Assembly (NCBI RefSeq): GCF_900114495.1
Contig: NZ_FOZI01000002.1
Span: 248,001-312,000 of the forward strand
Reading direction: 5' to 3'
Length of the DNA stretch: 64,000 nt
DNA from: Dyella sp. OK004
GTDB lineage: Bacteria; Pseudomonadota; Gammaproteobacteria; Xanthomonadales; Rhodanobacteraceae
How positions within the stretch are numbered: position 1 is the first letter of the stretch; each line of letters begins with the position of its first letter. The position numbers and the translations under genes were made by a program. Shown in pieces: positions 26,736-35,931 of the stretch. The notes under the pieces were generated by a model. The model made no database searches and was not told where the DNA came from. It worked only from the letters and a program-made list of their open reading frames with translations.

Positions 26736-28118
26736 ATGAGCATCCACGCGCAGGATTGGCCGAAGTACACGTCGTCATGGCGGGCGCCATCCGTCGACAG
26801 CGACGCACATCGTCGCCATTACCTGTCGGTGCGCTACAAGTTCGTACTCACCTTGCTGCTCTCGCTGGCCTGGGCGGTGTTCTCCTATAGCCTGGCCCGT
26901 CGCTGGATCCACGATCTCTCGTCGATGGAAGGCCGCGCGCTGGCGGACCTGATGATCTTCGGCATCGCCATCCTGCCCGGCTTCATGAACGCCTTCCTGG
27001 TCGTGGGCCTGCTGCTTGACCGGCGGCCGCCGCGCCGCCATTTCGCCGATAGCGATCTGCCCAGCGTCACCGTGCTGGTTGCTGCTTACAACGAAGAGGA
27101 ATCCATTCTCTCCACGCTGGCCAGCCTGGATCGCCAGGATTATCCGTCGCCAGTCGAAGTAATCGTGATCAACGACGGTTCCACTGATGGCACTATGGAA
27201 CGGCTGCGCAGTGTCTCCTATCCGTGGCTGCACGTGATCGACTTGCGCTGCAACGGCGGCAAGGCGAATGCGCTGAACGTAGGCCTGCGTCACGCCACCT
27301 ACCCGCTCACCGTCACGCTGGATGCCGACTCTTATCTGTATTCCGAGGCACTGCGCCGACTGGTGGAACGCTTCCTCAGCGACCCGCCCGACACCGCGGC
27401 GGTAGCCGGTGCGGTGCTGGTGCGCAACTCGCGCCTCAACCTCATCACACGCATGCAAGAGTGGGATTACTTCCACGGCATCGCCGCGGTGAAGCGCCTG
27501 CAGAGTCTGTTCCAGGGCACGCTGGTGGCACAGGGCGCGTTCTCGCTGTATCGCACGGATGTGCTGCGCAGCGTGGGCGGCTGGCCAGACAGCGTGGGCG
27601 AAGACATCGTGCTGACCTGGGCGATCCTGCGGCGCGGCTATCGCGTGGGCTACTGCGAAGACGCGATCACCTTTACCAACGCGCCCACCACATTTCATCA
27701 GTTCATTCGCCAGCGGCAGCGCTGGTCGCGCGGATTGATCGAAGCGTTCAAGACACACGGAGGGCTGCTGTTCCAGCGCCGCATGAGCACGCTGTTTATC
27801 TGGTGGAACCTGCTGTTCCCGTACATGGATCTGATCTACACGCTGGTCTTCATCCCGGGCCTGCTGCTTGCCTGCTTCGGCATCTACTGGCTGGCCGGGC
27901 CGATGACGCTGCTGGTGCTGCCGATGGCGTTTCTGGTGAATTACCTGATGTACGTCATCCAGTCGCGCATGTTTCGCGCGCAAGGACTCCAGGTGCGTCA
28001 CAACGCGATGGGCCTGGTGATCTACACCCTGTTCTACGGCATCGTGCTGCAACCCGGCTGCGTGATGGGCTACTTCGCCGAGTTGCTCAAGCTGCGCAAG
28101 CGCTGGGGAACAAAATGA
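26736..28118 (+). CDS. processive family-2 glycosyltransferase (PgaC/HmsR-like exopolysaccharide synthase)
   Basis: 460-residue inner-membrane GT2 enzyme. Two N-terminal membrane segments (about 34-55 and 72-95) precede the catalytic domain: VLVAAYNEEESIL, DG 147-148, DAD 196-198, GED 288-290 and QRQRW 326-330, the processive-synthase signature. Three or so membrane segments follow. The layout matches the PNAG synthase PgaC. No pgaB or pgaD is adjacent. Coupled by a four-base overlap to an outer-membrane barrel gene and preceded by a sigma-54 promoter. Likely makes and exports a beta-linked polysaccharide. Confidence 0.88.
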   Translation: MSIHAQDWPKYTSSWRAPSVDSDAHRRHYLSVRYKFVLTLLLSLAWAVFSYSLARRWIHDLSSMEGRALADLMIFGIAILPGFMNAFLVVGLLLDRRPPRRHFADSDLPSVTVLVAAYNEEESILSTLASLDRQDYPSPVEVIVINDGSTDGTMERLRSVSYPWLHVIDLRCNGGKANALNVGLRHATYPLTVTLDADSYLYSEALRRLVERFLSDPPDTAAVAGAVLVRNSRLNLITRMQEWDYFHGIAAVKRLQSLFQGTLVAQGAFSLYRTDVLRSVGGWPDSVGEDIVLTWAILRRGYRVGYCEDAITFTNAPTTFHQFIRQRQRWSRGLIEAFKTHGGLLFQRRMSTLFIWWNLLFPYMDLIYTLVFIPGLLLACFGIYWLAGPMTLLVLPMAFLVNYLMYVIQSRMFRAQGLQVRHNAMGLVIYTLFYGIVLQPGCVMGYFAELLKLRKRWGTK

Positions 28119-29527
28119 AAACGCGCGGGCCTTTACTCGCGTTGCTGTTGATGCCTGCGGTACACGCGCAAACAAACGTAGTGGCGAACGATATTCGCGC
28201 GGGCCGCGCGGCGCTGGCCGACAGCCATCCCGCTCAAGCGCGCGCACTATTCGCCGCGGCGCTAGCGCAATCCGGCAGCGCACGCGAAGACCGTTATGCG
28301 GCAGCGATGGGCCTTGGCCAATCCGCGCTGTGGCTGGGTGACTACCCCACGGCGGCAACCGCGTTCCGCACGGCGCGCGACACGACCGGCGATGCGACCG
28401 CACAACAGGCGGCGGACACCGGCCTCGCGCAGGCGCTCAACGCGCAGGACTATCCGCGTGCCGCATACGCACTGGTCGCGCCGTATGCTCAGAGCCAGAC
28501 CAAGCCCACCGTCGAACTGCTGCGTGCCGCGCAATCACTCGGCTGGCAGGATCGCGCCGCCAGCTATCTCGATGCGGCGCCGCCACCGCCGGCGCAGGGT
28601 TACCTGGGCACGTCATACCGCTTGCTGAAAGACGACCTGCGCTTCGCACTCGCACCGCAAGTCGAAGGCGACTTCGGCTACAGCCACGACAGCGACGGCC
28701 TGGATACTTTGCACGTCGGTGCGGCCTATCGCTTCGCGCCGTTCCGCCGTGGCGACTGGGTGCAGCGCTGGGGTGTCGCCGCCAACACCACGCGCGTGGA
28801 TGATGGCCAACAGACACGCCATCTCGACGACCTGTCGCTGCTGGGGCAACTGAGCATCGGCGATCACCACAGCATCGATCTCGACCTGGGGCCCGGCCGC
28901 AGCGGCAATTGGCACTACTGGCAAGGCACAGCACACTGGAACTGGCAGCCCGGCGATCGCTTCGGCCTATCCGCCGGTGCCGAGCGCGCACCCGTGCCCA
29001 CCGACACCGCTATCGAGCATCGCCTGATCTACAACCTCTATAGCGTGGGTGCGAACTTCCGGCCCGACGCGCGCTGGTATGTGCTGCCCACCTACTACCG
29101 GCAGAACTTCAACGACGGTAATCACCGCAACGGTGGCAGCCTGCGCGTGCTGCTGAGCCCTTACGACATCGCGGACACGCGCATGGCGATCGGCGGCGAG
29201 TTCTCCGCACGCATCTTCCACAGCAGCCAACCCAGTCATGGCGTGTATTTCAATCCCGCCAACTACCGCACCGCCCAGTTCGGCCTGGTCGGCGTGTATA
29301 GCTTCAGTCCCGAATGGAAACTGCGTGCGCTGGCCGCCGTCGGCCGCCAGGTGATCGACGGTGCGAGTGCGAGTGTCTACACCCTCGGCGTTTCGCTCAA
29401 CGGCCGCCTGCCTGGCAACGGCAGATTGGAACTGCAACTCGGCCGCAGCTCGGCCGCCTCTGCCAGCAACGGCGGTTCCGGCTACTGGAACAACAGCGTG
29501 AACCTGGTGGTGCGCTACCCGCTCTAA
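28115..29527 (+). CDS. TPR plus outer-membrane beta-barrel protein (PgaA/YaiO-like export porin)
   Basis: 470 residues. Signal peptide MKTRGPLLALLLMPAVHAQ, then a helical repeat region (about 25-160) resembling TPR units, then a C-terminal domain rich in alternating aromatic strands and ending in VNLVVRYPL, typical of a beta-barrel. The start overlaps the glycosyltransferase stop (ATGA). The TPR-barrel arrangement is that of PgaA/BcsC export porins, though this protein is much shorter than PgaA. The frame is open upstream inside the glycosyltransferase gene, which is shadow sequence. Confidence 0.8.
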   Translation: MKTRGPLLALLLMPAVHAQTNVVANDIRAGRAALADSHPAQARALFAAALAQSGSAREDRYAAAMGLGQSALWLGDYPTAATAFRTARDTTGDATAQQAADTGLAQALNAQDYPRAAYALVAPYAQSQTKPTVELLRAAQSLGWQDRAASYLDAAPPPPAQGYLGTSYRLLKDDLRFALAPQVEGDFGYSHDSDGLDTLHVGAAYRFAPFRRGDWVQRWGVAANTTRVDDGQQTRHLDDLSLLGQLSIGDHHSIDLDLGPGRSGNWHYWQGTAHWNWQPGDRFGLSAGAERAPVPTDTAIEHRLIYNLYSVGANFRPDARWYVLPTYYRQNFNDGNHRNGGSLRVLLSPYDIADTRMAIGGEFSARIFHSSQPSHGVYFNPANYRTAQFGLVGVYSFSPEWKLRALAAVGRQVIDGASASVYTLGVSLNGRLPGNGRLELQLGRSSAASASNGGSGYWNNSVNLVVRYPL

Positions 29528-29563
29528 GGTCTGTTTTGCGGTTTCCTACTTTTACTTTGATGT

Positions 29564-29806
29564 TGGGTTATCGCGACCTGGCCGCTTATGCAGCGGGCAT
29601 TTCGGACGCCTGCCGGCGCCCGAGTCACTTTCTCTTTGCTGACCCAACCCCCCCAAGGGGGCCTAGAGAGAAAGTAACCAAAGAGAAATGGTCTAAAGAG
29701 CGCGGCGTGCTTCGTAGCTGCGCCTTTTCCAGTGTCAGACGTCGGAATGGTTTTTCGCCTTGCTCCCTCCCCTGCTTGCAGGGGAGGGTTGGGGAGGGGT
29801 GAGTAC
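29564..29806 (-). repeat. long composite dispersed repeat, copy C1 (inverted)
   Basis: Reverse-oriented copy in the 667-base gap after the EPS operon. The central hairpin arms are retained but the usual GGCCAG loop is replaced by a longer loop containing ACCCAACCCCCCCAAGGGGG. The flanking GCTTATGCAGCGGGCATT segment differs from the other copies but matches copy C2. Confidence 0.8.
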
Positions 29807-29845
29807 TTGAGAAAGCGTATCGGGAGAGGTTTTCACAAGGGCTTA

Positions 29846-30117
29846 CCCCCTCCCGGCCTCCCCCTGCGAGCAGGGGGAGGAGAAAAGCACGCGTGGCTCT
29901 AACTCGACGCTAATCAGATCCAGAGGAGAGAGCGCAAGAAGAGAAGTCCTCCAGACGTCTGACACTGGAAAAGGCGTAGCTACAGAGCACACCGCCTGCT
30001 CTTCAGGCCATTTCTCTTTGGTTACTTTCTCTTTGGGCCAGCAAAGAGAAAGTGACCCGGCTCGCGGCAGCGAGGCGGAATGCCCGCTGCATAAGCGGCC
30101 AGGCCGCAGTAACGCGT
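29846..30117 (+). repeat. long composite dispersed repeat, copy C2
   Basis: Forward copy facing C1, forming an inverted pair around 29807-29845. Begins with a C-rich hairpin module (CCTCCCCCTGC/GCAGGGGGAGG), then the GACGTCTGACACTGG block and the central hairpin (30017-30056). Downstream it shares with C1 the variant segment GCGGCAGCGAGGCGGAATGC. No gene is visible in 29528-30194. Confidence 0.82.
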
Positions 30118-30194
30118 CGATTGTCGCGAACAGAACACAAAGCCCCCCTCAGCGCCAGCTCCACATATTCCCGCGTAGAAATTTTGAACAGGCT

Positions 30195-30671
30195 CTACAT
30201 ATTCAGCGGCCACCAACCACGCCCCGACTGCGCATAACGATCCGCCGCGCGCTCAAACGGGTTGCGCACACTCACTCCACCGCACAAGGCATACAGCGGC
30301 AGAAACAACGGCCCTAGCACCATGTACTGGTAGACGTGCGCCCGCTCATGGTCGGCCAAAGAAACCGGCAACTCTCTGCACTGTCCAGCGCGATGCGCAT
30401 AGGTGAGACACGGCGTATCCAGTTCGCTGCCGGTATACAGAATCACGTTGCCCAGCGTGATCGCTCCGCCGCCACTGCCGCGCCATGGCACATGCCGGAA
30501 CACCAGCGCCAGATCGCGCCGCCGCCACTGCGGACGCGCGCCGAGCGCCATGCACACCACACCGACGACCAGCCCCAGAAAACTGTTCGGCAACGTCCAG
30601 CAGATACCCGCCGCACACAACAGACGCATAGACACGGAAACCTTGCGTACGCCGCCAAGTTCGTCGCTCAT
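30195..30671 (-). CDS. putative zinc-metallopeptidase-like membrane protein (HExxH)
   Basis: A 158-residue protein I do not recognise by name. It begins MSDELGGVRK, has a hydrophobic segment at about 17-44, and carries HERAH at 108-112 followed about 30 residues later by NPFERAADRYA. That pairing resembles zincin-fold proteins with a third ligand in an ExxxD helix. A second hydrophobic stretch (about 117-131) lies between. Divergent from trxC, with 88 bases between the start codons. The longer open frame upstream is antisense to trxC and was not used. Confidence 0.65.
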   Translation of the reverse strand: MSDELGGVRKVSVSMRLLCAAGICWTLPNSFLGLVVGVVCMALGARPQWRRRDLALVFRHVPWRGSGGGAITLGNVILYTGSELDTPCLTYAHRAGQCRELPVSLADHERAHVYQYMVLGPLFLPLYALCGGVSVRNPFERAADRYAQSGRGWWPLNM

Positions 30672-30759
30672 CACCGGACTCCCACGCATCCGCGCCTTGT
30701 TTCCCATAGCCGCCAGCACCATCTGATGCGGCATCGAGCCTTCGCCGCCAGAGTCTGCC

Positions 30760-31197
30760 ATGTCCACCCCACTGAGTGTCCCCTGCCCCCACTGCGGCGC
30801 ACTCAACCGCGTCCCCGCCGAACGCCTCGGCGAACACCCCGTCTGTGGTCGCTGCAAGCAACGCCTATTCCAAGGCCATCCCATCGACCTCACCGCCGCC
30901 AACTTCGACCCCATCGCCGGCCGCGGCGACCTACCCGTCCTCGTCGATTTCTGGGCCACCTGGTGCGGCCCCTGCCGAAGCTTCGCCCCCATCTTCACCG
31001 ACGCCGCACGCACTATGGAACCCAAACTGCGCTTCGCCAAAGTCGACACTGATGCACAACCCACACTTGCGCAGCGATATGCGATTCGCAGCATTCCGAC
31101 CTTGCTGTTATTGCGTGGTGGGAAGGAAATTGCGCGGCAAGCAGGAGCGCTTAGTGCGGGGCAGTTGCGGCAGTTTGTTGATGGGGCGCTGCGCTGA
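30760..31197 (+). CDS. trxC: thioredoxin 2 (zinc-ribbon thioredoxin)
   Basis: 145 residues. N-terminal zinc-binding pairs Cys9/Cys12 (CPHC) and Cys29/Cys32 (CGRC) followed by a thioredoxin domain with active site WCGPC (68-72) and the cis-Pro in RSIPTLLLL. Cytoplasmic disulfide reductase; in E. coli trxC belongs to the oxidative-stress response. Confidence 0.95.
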   Translation: MSTPLSVPCPHCGALNRVPAERLGEHPVCGRCKQRLFQGHPIDLTAANFDPIAGRGDLPVLVDFWATWCGPCRSFAPIFTDAARTMEPKLRFAKVDTDAQPTLAQRYAIRSIPTLLLLRGGKEIARQAGALSAGQLRQFVDGALR

Positions 31198-31255
31198 AAG
31201 ATGACGGCGCGCAGATCAAAGCTGTCGACAAACACCGAACTCACAACGCTACGTA

Positions 31256-31615
31256 GCAACGTCACCCCGAGCACCCATCACCCCTCCCCTGCAAGCAGGG
31301 GAGGGAGAAGTGCCGCACTAGGCGATGCGCAAGCGAGCTCAGGAGCGGAAGTGGTGAGAGCTGGACGAGACCAGTCCTCGAAGGAAACCATCCCGACGCC
31401 TGACACTGGAAAAGGCGTAGCTACGAAGCACACCGCCCGCTCTTCAGGCCATTTCTCTTTGGTTACTTTCTCTTTGGGCCAGCAAAGAGAAAGTGACCCG
31501 GACCGCGGCAGCGGTTCGGAAGCCCGCGGCAGGCGAGCCAGAGCACGCAGACGCTAAAACCGAGCGACAACGCCACTGGATTCCGGCCTTCGCCGGAATG
31601 ACGAAGTAGAGGGGA
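31256..31615 (+). repeat. long composite dispersed repeat, copy D
   Basis: Fills the trxC-selO gap (31198-31640); no gene seen. Starts with the edge CGAGCACCCA and a CCCTCCCCTGC/GCAGGGGAGGG hairpin, then the standard core and central hairpin. It ends with a shorter CCGGCCTTCGCCGGAATGACG hairpin lacking the TGACCAGCTTCGCTGTTG insert seen in copies A, B and G. Confidence 0.88.
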
Positions 31616-31640
31616 TTCAGTTGCGAAAAGAGAAAGAAAA

Positions 31641-33200
31641 TCAGGAGCTGCAGGACAACATCGAACACCCCGCCTTCACCCGAGCCCACTCCGGCCTCTT
31701 CCCACCAAACCGCTCCCTCCCAGGCTGCTCCTCGTAGGGATGGCGCATCACATCCAACAACTCATGGATGCCCGCGTAATCCCCCTGCTCCGCCCGGTCA
31801 ATCGCCTCCTGCGCCAGATAATTGCGCAGCACATAGCACGGATTCACCGCATGCATCCGCGCGCGCCGCGCATCGGGCGAAAGCGGATCCTCGATCAGGC
31901 GCGCCGTATAACGCGCCAGCCACGCCTCAAAATCCGCCTCCACCTTCCACATCTTCGCTTCGTCATAGAAAGCATGGCGGAACGGATCCAGCGAAGGCGC
32001 ATAAGGATCCACATCGGATAGCGCGCGGAAGAACAATGTCATGTCCACCTCGCCTTCCTGCAACAACGTGTGCAGCGACTGCATCAGCTCCATATCTTCA
32101 TCGCGGCATTCCGCCAGACCGAGTTTCGCCGCGGTCGCAAGCCGGTCGGCAGCAGCGTAAGTGGCGGCGTAGCGATCCAGCCCTTTCTGCAACGGCTCGA
32201 CGCTGGTGAACAGCGGCGCCAGCGCGCCAGCCAGGCGACTCAAATTCCACCAGGCGACGTTGGGCTGCTGGCCGAAGCGATAGCGGCGGCGGCCGGCGTC
32301 GGTGGTATTCGGCGTCCAGTCGGGATCGAAGCCGTCGATCCAGCCGTACGGGCCGTAGTCGATCGTGAGACCGAGGATGGACATGTTGTCGGTATTCATC
32401 ACACCGTGCACAAAACCCACGCGCATCCAGTGCGCCACCATCACCGCGGTGCGTTCGCACACCTGGCCGAACCACTCGGCGTACAGCGATTCGCCCTCGC
32501 CGTGCAGCTCGGGGAAGTCGCGACGGATGGTGAAATCCACCAGCTGACGCAGCAGCGCGACGTCGCCGCGCGAACCCGGCAACTCGAAGTTGCCAAAGCG
32601 GATGAACGACGGCGCCACACGACACACAATGGCGCCGGGCTCGGCCTGCGGGTGGCCGTCGTAGAACATGTCGCGCACCACCGTGTCGCCGGTCAGCACC
32701 AGGCTCAGCGCGCGCGTGGTCGGCACGCCCAGATGGTGCATGGCCTCGCTACACAGGAATTCGCGGATGGACGAACGCAGTACGGCGCGGCCATCGGCGC
32801 CACGCGAATACGGCGTGGGTCCGGCGCCCTTGAGCTGCAATTCCAGGCGCTGGCTTTCGTGGTTGACCAGCTCGCCCAGCGAGATCGCCCGCCCGTCGCC
32901 CAACTGCCCGGCCCACACGCCGAACTGATGGCCACCATAGTTGGCGGCCCAGGCTTCCATACCCGGCAGCAGCGCGTTGCCGCCGAACACCTGGGCGAAT
33001 TCCGGCCGTGCCAGATCCGCTTCGCTCAAGCCGAGCTGCGCGGCCATTTCCGCCGACCAGGCGATCAGCTTCGGCGCCGCGACCGGCGTCGGCTCGACCA
33101 GCGAATACAGCGCTCCCTCCACTTGCCGGATACCGGCGACCTGCACCGGGTCGCCGGGCAGGTCGCGGACGAAGGCGTTGTCGAAACGGAGCTTGTACAT
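31641..33200 (-). CDS. selO: protein adenylyltransferase SelO (YdiU/UPF0061)
   Basis: 519-residue pseudokinase-fold enzyme that transfers AMP to protein Ser/Thr/Tyr hydroxyls, linked to redox control in bacteria and mitochondria. Family blocks: [62 protein letters not shown] and [13 protein letters not shown]. The C-terminus CSMLSCSS is the conserved redox tail in which animal SelO has selenocysteine. Start chosen at [10 protein letters not shown]; the 30 codons upstream lack similarity. Confidence 0.94.
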   Translation of the reverse strand: MYKLRFDNAFVRDLPGDPVQVAGIRQVEGALYSLVEPTPVAAPKLIAWSAEMAAQLGLSEADLARPEFAQVFGGNALLPGMEAWAANYGGHQFGVWAGQLGDGRAISLGELVNHESQRLELQLKGAGPTPYSRGADGRAVLRSSIREFLCSEAMHHLGVPTTRALSLVLTGDTVVRDMFYDGHPQAEPGAIVCRVAPSFIRFGNFELPGSRGDVALLRQLVDFTIRRDFPELHGEGESLYAEWFGQVCERTAVMVAHWMRVGFVHGVMNTDNMSILGLTIDYGPYGWIDGFDPDWTPNTTDAGRRRYRFGQQPNVAWWNLSRLAGALAPLFTSVEPLQKGLDRYAATYAAADRLATAAKLGLAECRDEDMELMQSLHTLLQEGEVDMTLFFRALSDVDPYAPSLDPFRHAFYDEAKMWKVEADFEAWLARYTARLIEDPLSPDARRARMHAVNPCYVLRNYLAQEAIDRAEQGDYAGIHELLDVMRHPYEEQPGRERFGGKRPEWARVKAGCSMLSCSS

Positions 33201-33418
33201 GGAGCGGTGACATCCGGAAGCGGGCGGCGGTTTACCTATATCCGGCCGCCTGTTGCCCTTCGCAAGGCTTGCAAATTCCGGCGACGCCAACCGTCAGTTG
33301 TGATGTCGGGAAAAACGCAAGCAGGAGGCGCATGACCAGTGTCACACTTCACACATTCGCAGGAATTTCTGTTTACTATGGATTCACGGCTGCACAGGGG
33401 CAGCCGGGAGTAGAGACC

Positions 33419-33634
33419 ATGCACATGCCTCTTGCTGGTTCCGCCCTAGGGCGCGGAATGCAGCGGGTTGCAGGGATGCTCATCGCGAAAGCGGGGCTGG
33501 ACGCCAAACCCGCAAAGAACACCGAAACGCACTTCCAGCTGGTTTCCTGGCACCAAGGAGCTCGCTCCCGCCGGGAAGACGAGCTGGCACGATGTCGCGA
33601 GCAACAACACCTGCTCACGCCCATCGAATCCTGA
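33419..33634 (+). CDS. small hypothetical protein
   Basis: A 71-codon frame beginning MHMPLAGSALGRGMQR, preceded by GGGAG at 33406-33410 at good spacing. The C-terminal half is basic and polar (QGARSRREDELARCREQ). It ends six bases before the convergent rsuA gene. Not recognised as a member of any family. The 33201-33418 region upstream holds no other gene. Confidence 0.45.
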   Translation: MHMPLAGSALGRGMQRVAGMLIAKAGLDAKPAKNTETHFQLVSWHQGARSRREDELARCREQQHLLTPIES

Positions 33635-33640
33635 TCGTCG

Positions 33641-34342
33641 TCAGGCGCCGAAGATCCGCGCCACGTCGTCTACTGACAGCGCCCGCCATTCACCGGCGGG
33701 CAGGTCGCCCAGCGTCAGACCGCCGACCGATACCCGATGCAACGCCTCAACGTGGTTACCCACCGCGGCGAACATGCGGCGCACCTGGTGATAACGGCCC
33801 TCGGTGATGGCGAGGCGCGCCCGCCGCGGCTCGATCACTTCCAGCTGCGCTGGCGCCAATGGCTCCTTCTCCGACTCCAGCATCATGTCGCCACTGGCGA
33901 ACAGCGCAGCCTCGTCGCCGCGCAGATCGTGCGCCAGCACCGCCTCGTACACCTTGGCCACCTGCGCGCGCGGCGAGATGATCTTGTGCAAGAGCGCGCC
34001 GTCGTCAGTGAATAGCAATAACCCCGAGGTATCGCGGTCGAGCCGCCCCACCGTGGACAGCGCCGGATCGCGCATGCGGTAGCGCTGCGGCAGCAAGTCG
34101 TACACCACGCGGCCCGGATCCTTGCGCGAGCAGGTAGCGCCCAGCGGTTTGTTCATCATCAGCGCCAGACCGGTTGGTGGATCGAGCGGCTCGTCGTCGA
34201 CGCGGATATGTTCGTGCGGCACTTTGTCGTCGGCGTACAGCACTTCGCCATCGGGATCGGTGATGCGTCCTTCGCGGAACATCAGCGCCACGTCCTTGCG
34301 GCTGCCATAGCCGAGATTGGCGATCAGTTTGACCAGTTTCAT
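33641..34342 (-). CDS. rsuA: 16S rRNA pseudouridine synthase RsuA
   Basis: 233 residues with an N-terminal S4 RNA-binding domain (MKLVKLIANLGYGSRKDVALMF) and a catalytic domain with GRLDRDTSGLLLFT, whose Asp attacks the uracil base. RsuA makes pseudouridine 516 in 16S rRNA; the N-terminus LVKLIANLG and length favour RsuA over RluE/RluB. Its start codon overlaps the stop of the upstream methyltransferase gene, so both 16S-modifying enzymes are co-translated. Confidence 0.9.
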   Translation of the reverse strand: MKLVKLIANLGYGSRKDVALMFREGRITDPDGEVLYADDKVPHEHIRVDDEPLDPPTGLALMMNKPLGATCSRKDPGRVVYDLLPQRYRMRDPALSTVGRLDRDTSGLLLFTDDGALLHKIISPRAQVAKVYEAVLAHDLRGDEAALFASGDMMLESEKEPLAPAQLEVIEPRRARLAITEGRYHQVRRMFAAVGNHVEALHRVSVGGLTLGDLPAGEWRALSVDDVARIFGA

Positions 34343-35403
34343 GCGCGAACGCCCCGAGCTTCGATCACTTTGAATCCTTCTTGCGTCACTACCGTGCGCA
34401 CATCGTTGAATCGCGACGCTAAGGTCGCTTCATAGGGTAAATGGCGATTGGCCACCAGCCACAACCGGCCATGGGGTAGCAGCGCATCGGCGGCGGTCTG
34501 GATAAAGGCGCGGCCCAGCGCCGGCAGATCCTCGCGTCCCTGATGGAACGGCGGATTGCTGACGATGGCGTCGTAGCGCTGCGGCAGACCGGTGGCGACA
34601 TCGTGCCAATGCACCGCCACCGCAAGCTCGCGTCTACAAGCACGCTGCGCCGCGGCCAGATTGATGCGCGCCGGCTCCAGCGCACGCGCCTCCGCCTCGT
34701 AGAGATCAAGCGCCTCGACCTTGGGGCAACGCGCCAGCACCTGCGCGGAGAGATAGCCATAACCGGCGCCGAGGTCAGCCACGCGTCCGTGCAGATCGGC
34801 CGGCAGATGCCCGGCCAGCAGCGCGGAAGCCACGTCCACCCGATCCCAGGCGAACAGGCCGGGACGACTGGCGTAGCCGGCCGCATTGGCGCGCGGCGTA
34901 TCCAGCGCCAGCCACTCGTCGAGCAAGGCAGCGTCGACTTGTTCGTCCAGCGGCGCGCTCCAGAACACGCGGCATTTGTGCTTGGACAGATGCGCCAGCG
35001 GACCGGCCAGCCGGGCCAGGTCGCCCTCACCGGACTTCGCGCCTTCCGCATTAGGAATGCAGGCCAGCACGATCCCGCCGGGCTGCGCATGTTGCACCGC
35101 GCGCGCGAACAAGGCGCGCGCTTCGTCGCGTTGCCGCGGCGGCAATACCAGCACCAATGCAAAGCGTTCCTGCGGTGACGGTTCCGCCACCTGCAGGCCA
35201 CTGCGCATCAAGGCATCGGCAAATGGCTTGAAGCTTTGCTCGCATACCCAGCCGGACCGCGCCATTTCGCGCAGGCGAAAACCATCGCGCGCGCGCAGAA
35301 ACAACACGCGACCGTCCGCCGGCAGCGCCAGGGCACCAGTAGCCAACGGAACGAACAAAGCCTCCAAAGCCGTATCGGCGGAGGACAACGCGGCAGCACC
35401 CAC
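34339..35403 (-). CDS. rsmC: 16S rRNA (guanine-N2) methyltransferase, RsmC-like
   Basis: 354-residue duplicated-fold class I methyltransferase. The C-terminal half has the SAM motif VADLGAGYGYLSAQVL and the catalytic NPPFHQG typical of N2-guanine methyltransferases; the N-terminal half is a degenerate copy. RsmC (G1207) is the best match; RlmG has the same architecture and is the alternative. Overlaps rsuA by four bases. Confidence 0.85.
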   Translation of the reverse strand: MGAAALSSADTALEALFVPLATGALALPADGRVLFLRARDGFRLREMARSGWVCEQSFKPFADALMRSGLQVAEPSPQERFALVLVLPPRQRDEARALFARAVQHAQPGGIVLACIPNAEGAKSGEGDLARLAGPLAHLSKHKCRVFWSAPLDEQVDAALLDEWLALDTPRANAAGYASRPGLFAWDRVDVASALLAGHLPADLHGRVADLGAGYGYLSAQVLARCPKVEALDLYEAEARALEPARINLAAAQRACRRELAVAVHWHDVATGLPQRYDAIVSNPPFHQGREDLPALGRAFIQTAADALLPHGRLWLVANRHLPYEATLASRFNDVRTVVTQEGFKVIEARGVRA

Positions 35404-35464
35404 TCGCCGACCTTATCGAAGGGAAATCAGCACCATTTTACGCGGCTTGCGCTACTGTCGCGCC

Positions 35465-35890
35465 ATGCGGCGCTCTCTAGCCCTGCCCGTGGCCCTGTTC
35501 GCGCTGGCCGGCGCACTGGCCGGCTGTGAATCGAGGCAGCCATCGACCCATGCCGCGCCCGCCGCGCCACCGCCCGACTTTGCCGGCGAGTACATCCACA
35601 ACGCCAAGCACCTGCACATCACGCGGCGCGACGATGGTTACTGGCTGCATATCGAAAGTACGGGCTCATGCGAGTTTGAAGGCCCCGCCATTCTGATCGG
35701 CGAGCAGTTACAGGTATCGCTGCAAGACTGGAAAGCCGGTGCCCTGCTCACCGTGCGGCACGCCGTCCAGGGCGGCGTCGATGTATTGAGCGAACAGGAA
35801 GACGACCGCTTCAGCCTCACCTATTTCTGCCACGACGGCGAGACTTTGTCCGGCAGCTATCGGCGGCAAGCCACGGCTAAGAATCGCTAA
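35465..35890 (+). CDS. small lipoprotein, unknown function
   Basis: 141 residues starting MRRSLALPVALFALAGALAGC, a clear lipoprotein signal with lipobox LAGC. The mature domain (about 40-135) looks like a compact beta-rich fold (YIHNAKHLHITRRDDGYWLHI, LTYFCHDGETLSGSYRR). No family was recognised. A longer open frame upstream is antisense to rsmC. Confidence 0.78.
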   Translation: MRRSLALPVALFALAGALAGCESRQPSTHAAPAAPPPDFAGEYIHNAKHLHITRRDDGYWLHIESTGSCEFEGPAILIGEQLQVSLQDWKAGALLTVRHAVQGGVDVLSEQEDDRFSLTYFCHDGETLSGSYRRQATAKNR

Positions 35891-35895
35891 GCCCC

Positions 35896-35922
35896 GTAGG
35901 AACGCACAGGGTGCGCTCCTAC
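35896..35922. repeat. REP-like palindrome, copy 5
   Basis: GTAGGAACGCAC and GTGCGCTCCTAC arms flanking AGG, one mismatch in the stem. Lies between the convergent lipoprotein and AhpD-like genes. Confidence 0.8.
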
Positions 35923-35931
35923 CCGCAAATT

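Noticed and set aside
27224-28114. Extended plus-strand frame upstream of the barrel gene
   Set aside because: It runs inside the glycosyltransferase gene in another frame; the ATG at 28115 with its signal peptide is the real start.
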